64,000 nucleotides of DNA. Source: an uncultured Caryophanales bacterium (GTDB lineage Bacteria > Bacillota_I > Bacilli_A > RFN20 > CAG-826). The notes below the pieces were generated by a model. That model made no database searches, had not been told where the DNA came from, and saw only the letters and a list, made by a program, of their open reading frames with translations. The stretch is taken from the NCBI GenBank assembly GCA_946409515.1, contig CAMJWS010000005.1, positions 60,308 through 124,307 on the forward strand, in the 5' to 3' direction. Made by a program: the position numbers and the translations under genes. Of this stretch, positions 17,560 to 26,900 are shown in pieces (the first letter of the stretch is position 1; each line of letters opens with the position of its first letter).

Positions 17560-17961
17560 ATGGAGCAAAGAGTTAAAGATAAAACAGTATTTTCCTGGCT
17601 TAGAAATCTTTTTAAGCAAGGTGATGGTGGTGTGCATAATGATCACCACGAATCTTTAAGTGACGAAGATAAAATAGTGGAGGACTATTTAGAAGTTGGT
17701 AAGTTTGTTGTTAATAGAATGAGACTTACCGATGTAGTGGGCCTACAATGTGATTTATTTAATGATGGCTTTGATCCATTAAAGGCTATTATGCAAGATG
17801 GTTCTCTTGTGGAATTAGATTTCTATAAATATGTTCATCATGATGACTCTGATATGAGTGAACGTCTTATGGAAATAGATGCTCTTCTTAGTGATTGCGA
17901 TAAACAATATATTCAAGATAAAGTCATAGAAGAATCACGTAAGATCTTCTCTAATAAATAA
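17560..17961 (+). CDS. 133-residue protein of unknown function coupled to the nuclease gene
   Basis: It starts two bases after the stop of the endonuclease gene, so translation is probably coupled. The protein is acidic, has no signal peptide or membrane segment, and carries a His-rich patch (NDHHES) at about residues 27-32 and HHDDSD at about 93-98. It could be a cytoplasmic protector or regulator of the exported nuclease, by position only. I do not recognise a family. A terminator follows. Confidence 0.7.
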   Translation: MEQRVKDKTVFSWLRNLFKQGDGGVHNDHHESLSDEDKIVEDYLEVGKFVVNRMRLTDVVGLQCDLFNDGFDPLKAIMQDGSLVELDFYKYVHHDDSDMSERLMEIDALLSDCDKQYIQDKVIEESRKIFSNK

Positions 17962-17965
17962 TTAC

Positions 17966-17994
17966 AAAGGTGGAGTTTTACTCCACTTTTTATA
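17966..17994 (+). terminator. rho-independent terminator after the nuclease operon
   Basis: AAAGGTGGAG (17966-17975) and CTCCACTTTT (17981-17990) form a 10-bp stem with loop TTTTA. It strongly resembles the terminator at 11622-11649. Confidence 0.85.
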
Positions 17995-18006
17995 TATAAT
18001 AAGCAC

Positions 18007-18723
18007 ATGATTAATTTTAAAATCGAAATCGCTGATATTGTTCTAGAGATTAATGCTTTTAATGAAACCACAATGAAGTATTGCGAAGGTTTCTTATCTG
18101 ATAAAGAAGCTAAGTATGTCATTAATATGACTAGAGAAGATTTAGAAAACGAAAAGCATATTAATGAAGATGGTAAAGTATACGCTAATGAAGAGATTTC
18201 AGCATTATATCGTAAGATTGCAAACATATTTGTCGAAGAAGATATCTTAGTGGTCCATGGTTCATCCTTTAAAGTGGATAACAATGCCTTTATTGTGACC
18301 GCGAGAAGTGGAGTGGGTAAATCCACACATGTTAATTTATTAAAAGAATATCTTAAAGACAGATTTAGTTATATTAATGACGATAAACCTTTATTAAAGA
18401 TTAAAGGCGATAAGTTAACTTTATATTCTTCTCCGTGGAACGGAAAAGAAAGAAGAGGTAATAATATAAGTGCACCTTTAAGAAGCGTTATCTTCCTTAA
18501 TAGGGGTCTTACTAATACATTTAAGAAACTTGATAGTAAAGATATTTACTTTAGACTAATGAGCCAAATCTATTTACCTTTAGATAAAGATAAAAGAGAA
18601 AAGGCTTTAAAGTTAATTGATATATTATTAAAGAATGTTTCTTTTTATCAAATAAATGTTAATACTGATATATCAAGTGCGGAAATGACTAGTGAAAGGA
18701 TTATTAACTATGAAATTAAATGA
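18007..18723 (+). CDS. HPr kinase-like P-loop protein of a peptide-processing cassette
   Basis: This 238-residue protein has the HprK-like C-terminal P-loop: HGSSF, then SGVGKST with Walker lysine K105, INDDKPLL as the likely Walker B equivalent, and SPWNGKERRG. It lacks the N-terminal domain of true HPr kinase/phosphorylase. Related short HprK-like proteins in lasso-peptide clusters phosphorylate peptide side chains. It overlaps the PqqD-like gene by 14 nt. TATAAT lies 6 nt before the ATG and there is no ribosome binding site, so the mRNA is probably leaderless. The peptide substrate is unknown; the 53-residue peptide at 11442 is a candidate. Confidence 0.82.
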   Translation: MINFKIEIADIVLEINAFNETTMKYCEGFLSDKEAKYVINMTREDLENEKHINEDGKVYANEEISALYRKIANIFVEEDILVVHGSSFKVDNNAFIVTARSGVGKSTHVNLLKEYLKDRFSYINDDKPLLKIKGDKLTLYSSPWNGKERRGNNISAPLRSVIFLNRGLTNTFKKLDSKDIYFRLMSQIYLPLDKDKREKALKLIDILLKNVSFYQINVNTDISSAEMTSERIINYEIK

Positions 18724-18982
18724 GAACTTTTTAATCCATCAATCTGATAATGGTGAAATCCTCATTCCAGTGGGGGACGAGACTAAAAGATTCCATGGTG
18801 TTGTTAAACTTAACACTACGGGTAGTGAAATTGTGCACTTATTAGAAAATAATGACCTATCACTAGAAGATGTTCTTAATCACTTTTATAGTGAATGCCC
18901 TAATGATGATAGGGAAGAAATTAAAAAGGGAGTAAGTGAGTTTATTAATAAGCTCGTTGAGATCAATGCCATCATCTTATAA
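18710..18982 (+). CDS. PqqD-like peptide-binding protein
   Basis: The start at 18710 follows GAAAGGA by nine bases; an in-frame GTG at 18692 is less likely. The 90-residue protein begins MKLNENFLIHQSDNGEI and has the family signature FHGVVKLNTTGSEIVHLLE and a C-terminal winged-helix pattern ending FINKLVEINAIIL. PqqD-like proteins bind the leader of a ribosomal peptide and present it to a modifying enzyme. It overlaps the kinase gene upstream and the peptidase gene downstream, so all three should be made together. Confidence 0.88.
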   Translation: MKLNENFLIHQSDNGEILIPVGDETKRFHGVVKLNTTGSEIVHLLENNDLSLEDVLNHFYSECPNDDREEIKKGVSEFINKLVEINAIIL

Positions 18983-19397
18983 GTTTGAAGATGTATTAAA
19001 TAAAGACGGGGAACTAATATTCACTAATGTTGGTTACTCCATGTATCCACTCATTAAAGAAAGAGAGGATGTTTTAAGAATCGTTAAAAGCGATAACTAT
19101 AAGAAAGGCGATATTGTTTTATATAAATCTGAAATAGAACACTATGTTTTGCATAGAATCTTAAAGATTAAGAAAGATAAAGTGATACTCGCCGGAGATT
19201 ATAACTACTTTAAAGATAAACCTATCGCAAAAGACATGATTTTAGGCGTTTTAAGGACTATTACTAAGAAGAACGGTAAAATAATCGACCTATCTAAAGA
19301 TAAGAAGGCTAGAAGGTTCTTTTACACTAATTTCTTTTATATCAAAGCATTCTTCCAAATCATTGGTAAGATATTACATATCAGGAAAATAAAATAA
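18966..19397 (+). CDS. S24/S26-type signal-peptidase-like protein
   Basis: This 143-residue protein has the serine motif FTNVGYSMYPLI and, later, YVLHRILKI and LAGDYN. The His in LHR takes the place of the catalytic Lys of classic signal peptidase I, as in Sec11/SipW-type enzymes. A hydrophobic C-terminal part may associate with the membrane. The ATG at 18966 overlaps the PqqD-like gene; a GTG at 18936 with a better ribosome binding site (AGGGAG) is a possible alternative. By context it could cleave the leader of an exported peptide. Confidence 0.82.
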   Translation: MPSSYKFEDVLNKDGELIFTNVGYSMYPLIKEREDVLRIVKSDNYKKGDIVLYKSEIEHYVLHRILKIKKDKVILAGDYNYFKDKPIAKDMILGVLRTITKKNGKIIDLSKDKKARRFFYTNFFYIKAFFQIIGKILHIRKIK

Positions 19398-19404
19398 TAT
19401 AACA

Positions 19405-19451
19405 TCGGCAAAAAACAAAAAACTTTATATAACTATTGTAAATATTGCCGA
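19405..19451 (+). promoter_or_regulatory. inverted repeat and promoter before the Fic gene
   Basis: CGGCAA (19405-19410) and TTGCCG (19446-19451) are perfect inverted repeats. The right copy lies within a possible promoter (TTGTAA, 16 nt, TATTAT) that ends a few bases before the ATG. A protein binding both half-sites, perhaps the Fic protein with its helix-turn-helix, would block transcription. Confidence 0.4.
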
Positions 19452-19469
19452 ATATAGTATTATTAATAT

Positions 19470-20372
19470 ATGAATAAGTTCATATCCATTAAAGAAGCAT
19501 CAATTAAGTGGAACATTTCGGAAAGAAGTGTTCGTAATTACTGCGCTCATGGAAGAGTTCCTAGTGCTGTTTTTAATAATGGCCATTGGCTCATACCAGA
19601 AGAGGCTAAAAAACCATTAAGACTTAATGAGAAGAATAATAAGAATCATCTTTTGGAAAGATTAAGAGAAGAAAAGAAACATCAAATCAGTGGAGGAATA
19701 TATCACAAGCTTCAAATTGATTTAACTTATAATTCAAACCACATTGAAGGCAGTGAACTGACTCACGATCAAACCAGGTATATTTTTGAAACAAGAACTA
19801 TTGGTTTAGAAAATAAAAACTCATCAGTAAGAGTGGATGATGTTGTTGAGACGATTAATCATTTTTCTGCGATCGATAGGGTGATTGATTTTGCTAACTA
19901 TGAACTTAGTGAGCCGTTTATTAAAGAACTTCATAAAATATTAAAAACAGGAACATCTGATTCCAGACTTCCATGGTTTGCCGTTGGTGAATATAAAAAA
20001 AGAGCAAATGAAGTGGGTGATATGGCCACTACATCTCCACAACTTGTTGGAAATGAAATGAAAAAGCTTATCAGTGATTACAATCAAAAAGAAAACCATT
20101 CTTTTGAAGAGATAGTGGAATTTCATGTCAAATTTGAAAGAATTCATCCATTCCAAGACGGTAATGGCAGAGTGGGTCGTTTGATTATTCTTAAAGAATG
20201 TTTGAAAAACAACATTGTTCCTTTTGTCATCCTTGATAGCAAAAAGATGTTTTATTATCGTGGGCTTAAAAACTGGAATCAGCAACGTGGTTGGCTATTA
20301 GATACTTGTTTAGATGGGCAAGATACAGTAAAAGCATACCTAGATTATTTTGGAATAGTGTATCGTAATTAA
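19470..20372 (+). CDS. Fic-family protein with N-terminal DNA-binding-like domain
   Basis: The N-terminus (residues about 1-50) resembles a MerR/excisionase-type helix-turn-helix: SIKEASIKWNISERSVRNYC, then GRVPSA and WLIPEEA. The Fic core motif HPFQDGNGRVGR starts at His226 and is complete. The inhibitory motif S-x3-E-G (SNHIEG, S89-E93-G94) lies before the core, as in class II Fic proteins. Fic enzymes usually transfer AMP to hydroxyl side chains of target proteins. The gene sits between the S26 peptidase and the ABC exporter of a peptide cassette but is preceded by its own promoter-like sequence, so it may be an insertion. It starts without a ribosome binding site. Confidence 0.9.
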   Translation: MNKFISIKEASIKWNISERSVRNYCAHGRVPSAVFNNGHWLIPEEAKKPLRLNEKNNKNHLLERLREEKKHQISGGIYHKLQIDLTYNSNHIEGSELTHDQTRYIFETRTIGLENKNSSVRVDDVVETINHFSAIDRVIDFANYELSEPFIKELHKILKTGTSDSRLPWFAVGEYKKRANEVGDMATTSPQLVGNEMKKLISDYNQKENHSFEEIVEFHVKFERIHPFQDGNGRVGRLIILKECLKNNIVPFVILDSKKMFYYRGLKNWNQQRGWLLDTCLDGQDTVKAYLDYFGIVYRN

Positions 20373-20382
20373 GGAAGCAAAG

Positions 20383-22023
20383 ATGAGAAATAAAGAAACA
20401 CTAAAGTTTATTACTAATAACATTAAAGGCAGTAAGAAGAAAGTTCTTATTCTTTCAATAGTCCAAACCTTATTAGGTGTTTTAACAGTGGCTTTCTCAT
20501 TTATGCTTAAGCCTGTGATAAACGCTCTTGAAGTTAAGAACAATGATTTATTAATTAGAAGTGTCGTTATTCTTGCTTCTATCGCAGTTGTTCTTATCAT
20601 CTTGCAAATCTTTTATCGCTTATATTACGAAGTTAGTTATATCGATATTGAAAATAGACTTAAAAATAACTTATTTAAAACAATCTTAAATAAGGATTAT
20701 CAAGAAATTAAAAATACCCATGATGAAGAATGGATACATAGATTAACTAGTGATACCGCAGTCGTGGCTAATTCTATCCTATCCATCTTACCTTCATTAT
20801 GCAGAATGGTGGTGCAACTAGTCTTAGCGCTCGTTGCTATTATTGTTTTGTTCCCAGCCTTTGGTTTATCTTTATTACCATTTATCTTATTAGTTATTTT
20901 AATAACTTACTTTATGAGGAAACGCTTAAAAGCGTATCATCATTTAGCCCAAGAAAAAGATGGTAGGGCTAAAGTATTTCTTTCTGAATCATTACAAGGA
21001 TTAGCGATTGTCCATTCATTTGTTAAAGAAGATGTCTTTACTAAGAAGAATGAACAAAACTTAGAAGAATATAAGAAAGCTAGATTAAAAAGAAATACAT
21101 TTAATGTTCTTTGCTCTATTGGCTTTATTGTGGTCTATTATGCTTTCTATATTCTCGCTATTATTTTCTGCGGTCAAAAGATCATTAATGGCGATATGAC
21201 TATTGGCTTCTTATCCGCAATAGTGGCCTTATTATCTCAACTAACAGGCCCATTAGGTAATATCACTTCTATTATTCCTAAGTATTACTCTTTAATTGCT
21301 TCTGGTGAACGTTTAAGAATGGAAAATAGTGAAGATGTTACCTATTTAAGTAAACAAGAAATAGATAATTATTATCAAAATGAATTTAAATCATTATCAC
21401 TTAATAATGTTTCATATTCATATTTAGATAAATACGGTAACAAGGTTGAAGCTTTAAAGAACTTTAACTTAAATATTAATAAAAATGAGAAGATTTTAAT
21501 CAAAGGTCATTCTGGTGGTGGCAAGTCCACATTATTTAAATTAATACTTTCTTTATTAACTCCTGAAAGTGGCGAACTACTTATTAATGAAGAACCACTT
21601 AATAAAAGATATGAGAAACTATTTGCCTATGTTCCTCAAGATAACTTATTAATGGAAGGCACGATTAAGGAAGTAGTAACTTTATTTGATGATAATCCAA
21701 ACGATGAATTATTTAATAAAGCTTTAGATATTAGTGAATCATCTAACTTTGTTAATGCCTTAGCGAATAAAGGTGATACATACCTTAATGAAAAAGGTAG
21801 TGGCCTTTCTCTAGGGGAAATGGAAAGAATCGCAATCGCTAGAGCAATCTATAGTGATTCTCCAATCTTACTATTAGATGAATGCAGTGCGTCTTTGGAC
21901 GCTGTTACTGAAAAGAAAGTCATGTCTAATATCTTAAGCTTAAAAGATAAGACAATTGTTCTTATTTCCCATCATAGATATGACGAGAAAGACTTTGATA
22001 AAGTGATAGACTTAGGCGAATAA
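20383..22023 (+). CDS. ABC transporter, fused permease and ATPase
   Basis: This 546-residue half-transporter has about six membrane segments in residues 1-310 and an ATPase domain with Walker A GHSGGGKST (K381), Q-loop VPQDN, signature LSLGE, Walker B ILLLDECSAS and the switch His in LISHH. It lacks an N-terminal C39 peptidase domain, which fits with the separate S26 peptidase in the same cassette. The probable role is export of a processed peptide. AAGGAAG precedes the start 10 nt after the Fic stop, and the stop overlaps the next start by one base (TAATG). Confidence 0.92.
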   Translation: MRNKETLKFITNNIKGSKKKVLILSIVQTLLGVLTVAFSFMLKPVINALEVKNNDLLIRSVVILASIAVVLIILQIFYRLYYEVSYIDIENRLKNNLFKTILNKDYQEIKNTHDEEWIHRLTSDTAVVANSILSILPSLCRMVVQLVLALVAIIVLFPAFGLSLLPFILLVILITYFMRKRLKAYHHLAQEKDGRAKVFLSESLQGLAIVHSFVKEDVFTKKNEQNLEEYKKARLKRNTFNVLCSIGFIVVYYAFYILAIIFCGQKIINGDMTIGFLSAIVALLSQLTGPLGNITSIIPKYYSLIASGERLRMENSEDVTYLSKQEIDNYYQNEFKSLSLNNVSYSYLDKYGNKVEALKNFNLNINKNEKILIKGHSGGGKSTLFKLILSLLTPESGELLINEEPLNKRYEKLFAYVPQDNLLMEGTIKEVVTLFDDNPNDELFNKALDISESSNFVNALANKGDTYLNEKGSGLSLGEMERIAIARAIYSDSPILLLDECSASLDAVTEKKVMSNILSLKDKTIVLISHHRYDEKDFDKVIDLGE

Positions 22024-23159
22024 TGGAAAAAGAAACGTATCTTAAATATCTAAAAGATTATCTCCATCTAATAGCTCTTTATCTAAATAAAAAGGAAGAG
22101 CCTTCTTTTAAGATTGATGAAAGCAATATTAACTTCTTTGTTAATCTATCTAAGATGCATTCATTAACCGCGTTATTTTATAAGGCCGCTAAAGACACAA
22201 AAGTGGATATCAAAGAAGAATATCTTAAGAAGTTAGAAGAATATTACTTCGCTAATGTGCAAAAGCATGTGCTCTTTGAACAAGAAAGAAAAGAGCTACT
22301 TAAGTACTTATGGTTAAACAGTATCTCTTACATTCAGCTTAAAGGTCTAGTCCTTAAAGATTATTATGATGACCCATATGTTAGAGAATTCGCTGATAAC
22401 GATATCTATTTCAAAGGCAATGACGAAGTAGTTAAAAAGTTCTTCGTTGAAAGAGGCTATAAAGTCGAGTTATTTAGAAAAAGTAATCATGACGTGTATT
22501 TAAAAAAGCCATGTTTAAACTTTGAAATGCATCGAGCCTTATTTGGCGAAACTGGTGATAACGATAAGATTGTTAATTACTTTGCTACCCCTAAAGCGGG
22601 CGCATTAAGTAGTGGGCAAGGCGAAGGTGTTTATAGTGTTAATAATTTCTATGTCTATTTTACCGCGCATTCTTATAAACACTTCCATGTCGCGGGATGT
22701 GGGCTTAGAACACTTATTGACTACTATATTTTCTTAAAGAAAAACCAAGAAAACGATACCTTAGATTTTAAATACATCAATAAAGAACTTAGTAAGATCG
22801 ATTTAGTGGATTTCTCTAATCAAATATCCACCTTATCGCTTAAAGTCTTTGATGAACAAGAATTAAATGAACAAGAACTAGAAACACTGTTATTTATCGC
22901 TAGTAGCGGCACCTATGGCACATTAGAAAATAGAGTCAGTAAAGGTATTAAAGAAAAAGGTAAAGTGGGATACTTCTTTTCAAGAATATTCCCACTTTAT
23001 AGGTTCTATAAATCCGCTTATCCATGGGCTTATAAAGTACCTATTTTAATTCCTATTGCCTGGTTATGTAGATGCTTTAGAGTTTTGTTTAAAAATAGGA
23101 AACACGCTGCATCAGAATTAAAGATGATATCTAAATCTAGAGAAGAGAAAGATAAGTAA
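22023..23159 (+). CDS. nucleotidyltransferase-fold protein (NTP_transf_5 type)
   Basis: A 378-residue protein that overlaps the exporter stop codon by one base. The motif YIQLKG followed by DDPYVREFADNDIYFKG, then NHDVYL and NFEMHRALFG, fits the NTP_transf_5 family, which often accompanies PqqD-like, HprK-like and ABC genes in peptide-modification clusters. The Asp pair in DNDIYF would bind metal. It may modify a peptide or a protein partner with a nucleotide; the substrate is not evident. A basic C-terminus (KNRKH) ends the cassette. Confidence 0.78.
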   Translation: MEKETYLKYLKDYLHLIALYLNKKEEPSFKIDESNINFFVNLSKMHSLTALFYKAAKDTKVDIKEEYLKKLEEYYFANVQKHVLFEQERKELLKYLWLNSISYIQLKGLVLKDYYDDPYVREFADNDIYFKGNDEVVKKFFVERGYKVELFRKSNHDVYLKKPCLNFEMHRALFGETGDNDKIVNYFATPKAGALSSGQGEGVYSVNNFYVYFTAHSYKHFHVAGCGLRTLIDYYIFLKKNQENDTLDFKYINKELSKIDLVDFSNQISTLSLKVFDEQELNEQELETLLFIASSGTYGTLENRVSKGIKEKGKVGYFFSRIFPLYRFYKSAYPWAYKVPILIPIAWLCRCFRVLFKNRKHAASELKMISKSREEKDK

Positions 23160-23171
23160 ATTTTTGATTTA

Positions 23172-23184
23172 GAACAAATTGTTC
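23172..23184 (+). promoter_or_regulatory. palindromic operator upstream of XRE regulator
   Basis: GAACAA-A-TTGTTC is a perfect inverted repeat with a one-base centre; a third half-site (AGAACAAAG) follows at 23191. It is well placed for autoregulation by the XRE protein starting at 23251. Confidence 0.55.
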
Positions 23185-23250
23185 CAATAAAGAACAAAGA
23201 AATAATACACACAAGTGCTACACTGTGTTCAGAAAGAAAATAAGGCATAT

Positions 23251-23841
23251 ATGGAATTCCCTGAAAAGCTTAAAACACTACGAAAAGACGCTGATTTAAC
23301 TCAACAAGAACTTGCGGATAAACTTTATATTTCCAGAAGCTTATATGCCAAATATGAAAGTGGTATTGCCATTCCTAGTAAGGACACCTTACAAAAGATA
23401 GCGCTTTTATTTAACGTCGATGTTAATGATCTTGTTTCATTTAAAGAAACAACTTTTATGGTTGTAGAAGAGCACAACACTCGTGAAAAACTGAAAAATA
23501 TAACATTAATTTCCAGCATCGTTATCTGTGCGCTTTTTATCGTCTTCTACTTCATCCCTGTTTTCCAAATCTATAGTTATAAGTATCCCGCTCCAGCAGG
23601 ACAGCAACCTGAAAGAATAATGACTCTAATGTCTTCATTTTCGTTGCTGAATAGCAAGGGTATACCTCTAGGTAATATCACCCTAGGCTTTTGTGTTGTT
23701 GAGGCGATTATCTCAATTTTATGCTTGACCATTTTTAGCAAAAGAAAGATTGTGGCGCGATACATAGCCTATACCATTTTTGCTTTAGTAATGTTTCTAA
23801 TTATCATAACTATTGCCTTCTCTTGTGGCTATTCATTTTAA
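23251..23841 (+). CDS. XRE-family regulator with C-terminal membrane segments
   Basis: The 196-residue protein starts at the ATG at 23251, preceded by a weak AAGG. The N-terminal helix-turn-helix (residues about 4-60) has the typical TQQELADKLYISRSLYAKYE and FNVDVNDLV motifs. Three to four hydrophobic segments follow (about residues 88-108, 138-160 and 168-195). Membrane-tethered XRE proteins are common in Firmicutes and may sense the membrane or extracellular peptides. The palindrome at 23172-23184 is a likely binding site. It could regulate the peptide cassette just upstream. Confidence 0.87.
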   Translation: MEFPEKLKTLRKDADLTQQELADKLYISRSLYAKYESGIAIPSKDTLQKIALLFNVDVNDLVSFKETTFMVVEEHNTREKLKNITLISSIVICALFIVFYFIPVFQIYSYKYPAPAGQQPERIMTLMSSFSLLNSKGIPLGNITLGFCVVEAIISILCLTIFSKRKIVARYIAYTIFALVMFLIIITIAFSCGYSF

Positions 23842-23867
23842 TTAGAAAAATAGTAAATACTTTCCTT

Positions 23868-23983
23868 TTTTAGTAAACAATAAATAAGATTACCACAAAA
23901 TTTATCTTTTCTTTTAACATGCGCCTAAACGCGTAGTATGATTAGTGCTATGAGTGCATACGTGCGTCTACATACGCACTAAT
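23868..23983 (+). promoter_or_regulatory. regulatory region of the lipoprotein operon
   Basis: TTTTAGTAAAC at 23868-23878 is the same 11-mer that occurs twice at 57603-57633. Just before the ribosome binding site of the gene at 24000 lies a perfect 8-bp inverted repeat, ATTAGTGC (23941-23948) and GCACTAAT (23976-23983), that can extend by four more pairs around a bulge to form a leader hairpin. Confidence 0.45.
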
Positions 23984-23999
23984 TAGAAAGGAAAACATC

Positions 24000-26900
24000 A
24001 TGAAGAAATCTTTAAAAGCATTACTTCTTGCGGGATTAACGATTTCTATGGCGGTAGCCTGTGACTTCGGTGATACTAGCAAGTCTTCTAGCAGTAATGT
24101 CTCTTCAGCGAGCTCATTGGAAAGCTCACAAACATCCCTTACATCATCTGACTCTACTCAAAGTTCTTCAAGTAACTCATCCAGTAGTACTTCAAGTAAC
24201 ACAAGCACAAGTAGCAGTTCCTCTTCATCGAGCGCAAGCTCATCAAGTAGCAGCTCTAGCTCAGTAGCTCCTACTCCTACACTTGTTGGCATTAGTATCA
24301 ATACCGACAATGTGAAAAAATCTTACAACATTAATGAAAACTTAGACCTCACAGGTTTAGTGGTTACCGCTAGATATAGTGATAACAACACTAAGGTTGT
24401 GACTGACTACAGAACTAACCCTGCTAATGGCACCAAACTAGATACTGTTGGTGATAAAACCATTACTGTTAGTTATCAAGGCTTTACTGAAACATTCACT
24501 GTTACAGTTACTAGACAATTAGAAAGCATCACGCTAAATACTGACAATGTGAAGAAATACTATCACTATGGTGATGCTTTAGATTTAACCGGTTTAGTTG
24601 TTACTGCTAACTATACTGATTACTCAATAGAAGTCACTGACTACACCACAAATTTTGCTAATGGTGCAGTTTTAAATGAATTATTTTCCGCCACAATCGT
24701 GGTGACATATGGTCATCTAACTTCTGAATTCTCTGTTGAAGTTGATTACGGTGATCTTATGCTTAACGAAGAGTATATTGAAGCCACACACGTCTATGGC
24801 GAAGTTTTTGATGTTTCTAGACTCACCCCATATATCTCATATTTAGACGATACTAGAGAAGAAGTAGCAACATTTACAACTACTCCTGCCGATGGCTCAA
24901 TCTTTAACAAAATTGGTGAATTTGCTATCAACTGGAAAGCAACCGCTAGTGATGATAGATACTGGAATGGTCTCTTTACTATCGAGGTTTCTCCAAGAGT
25001 CGAAACAGGCACAAATTTAACTCTTGATTTAAGCGCTGCTCCTGAATTTGAAAACGGTGTGGCGACAGTTAATGGTGTCGGTACTGTTGGTAGTGATTAC
25101 ACACCAGCATTCAAATTAACAAAAGTTAATAGCGCAGCTGACGCTATGACAACAGTTAATTCTAAACTTAGAGTTAAAAAAGGTGACACCATTGAAAACG
25201 TTGAATCATTACATGGTGTAACTGACATTACCGTTAATGGTGGTGATGGCTACTTTGATCTCTATGTTGGCTATAGCAAAGACAACATGTATAAATTCTT
25301 AGAAGCCGAATCCAGAGGTGGTACACGTATTTATGAAAATGTTCCACATATTAACTACTTCAAATTGGTGGGTAAACAAGAAGGTAACTTCTATGCTGAT
25401 ATCTCTAGCATTGAATTCACCTATACACGTGCCAATGATGGCACCGCTCTTGATGGTGTTACCGATCCAATTGATGAATTAAATGTTAATGAAGGTGAAT
25501 ACATCAAAGGTAATAAAACCTTAGTGGTCTCCGCTGATACTGTTACTGTTGATGGAAAAACATATACATATACTGGTATCTTCTATAACGACGCTCTCCT
25601 GTATGCAAATGCTGAAGGTGGTTTATTAGTGAAATACACTAACGACACCGCAGTTGTTGTTAGAGACACTAACGATGCTTATTCATCATTATCTGGCGAA
25701 TATACTAAAGTCATTCCTGCGACTGAAATTAAATTATTTGTTGATGGTAAAGAAGTAAGTGCTAATACAAAAGATACAAGAGCCACTATGGAAGTTGATG
25801 ATACATTCACATTCTCTGCGACATGTAACGCTGTTCCAAGTGAAACACCAGTGGTCACATTCACTGATGAATCATATACAGGCGAAATCGATCCATTTAT
25901 TGGTTCATATCGTGATAATGGCCTCTTATCTGCTATGAAAGATGACATAACCAGTGATGAATGCCAAGTCGGCATTGATATCTTAGAAGTTTACAAAGTG
26001 GACGGCGAATACTACATCAACTATGTAGACCATTCTGATGGTTTCTATCCAGGTGTTGATGTCCAAGGAGTGGAAGCCTTTACAACTGCTAATGGCACAA
26101 AACTCAATTCCTATGTCACTGATGAAGTGACACTCACCATTGATAGAACAACTCAAACACTTAAAATTAGTTACTATGATGAAGAAAACTATATTTTCGC
26201 GGAATGCAGTGGTCCCTATGAATTCATCTCCGCTGTTAAATCAACTGCGACATTTGAAAATGGTGAAGTCAAAGCTTTAAGAGCAGGTCACTTCTACTTA
26301 ACTGCTACCGCTAGTAATGGTGTAGAAGCTAAATATTATGTAAAAGTTAATGAATACGCGCCAGCTTTAATCACTAGCCCTGCATACGATACTGAAGTTA
26401 CTTTAAAAGAAGGCGATACATATCAAATCAACGCTACTCTTAAACCAAACGCTACCCGTAAATGGTTAAAATATGAATCAAGCAACACAAGTGTCCTCAC
26501 TGTTAGTGAAACAGGCTTAGTTACTGCGCTTAAAGAAGGTAATGCCGAAGTCATTATTAGAAGTGCTGATGACAACATTAGAATGAACTTCACTGTTGAA
26601 AAAGGTACGCCAAAGATCACAGTTACCACCTATGTATTAACCGATGATAACTATGATGAACACACAATTGTTGTAAAAGAAGGACTCTCTGCCACTATTG
26701 ATGGCACTTATAACTTCACTTTCAATAACGGTGCCTATGTTTATGATGAGGATAACAGTGTTTCATTTAAAATCGTAGTGTCTGGCTCTAACCCTATGTT
26801 AGACATCACCGATGATAGCATGGTCTTCTTTGGTTATAACGATGGCCCAATCTATCTCTTTGATATTGGTAACTATGTCGATTTGACATTTGTTTCTAGT

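Noticed and set aside
20340..20600. Minus-strand frame across the Fic/ABC boundary
   Set aside because: It lies opposite two well-supported genes and has no recognisable motif or ribosome binding site.
17560..23159. A lasso-peptide cluster
   Set aside because: HprK-like, PqqD-like, NTP_transf_5 and ABC proteins fit, but the cyclase and the transglutaminase-like protease required for lasso peptides are missing.
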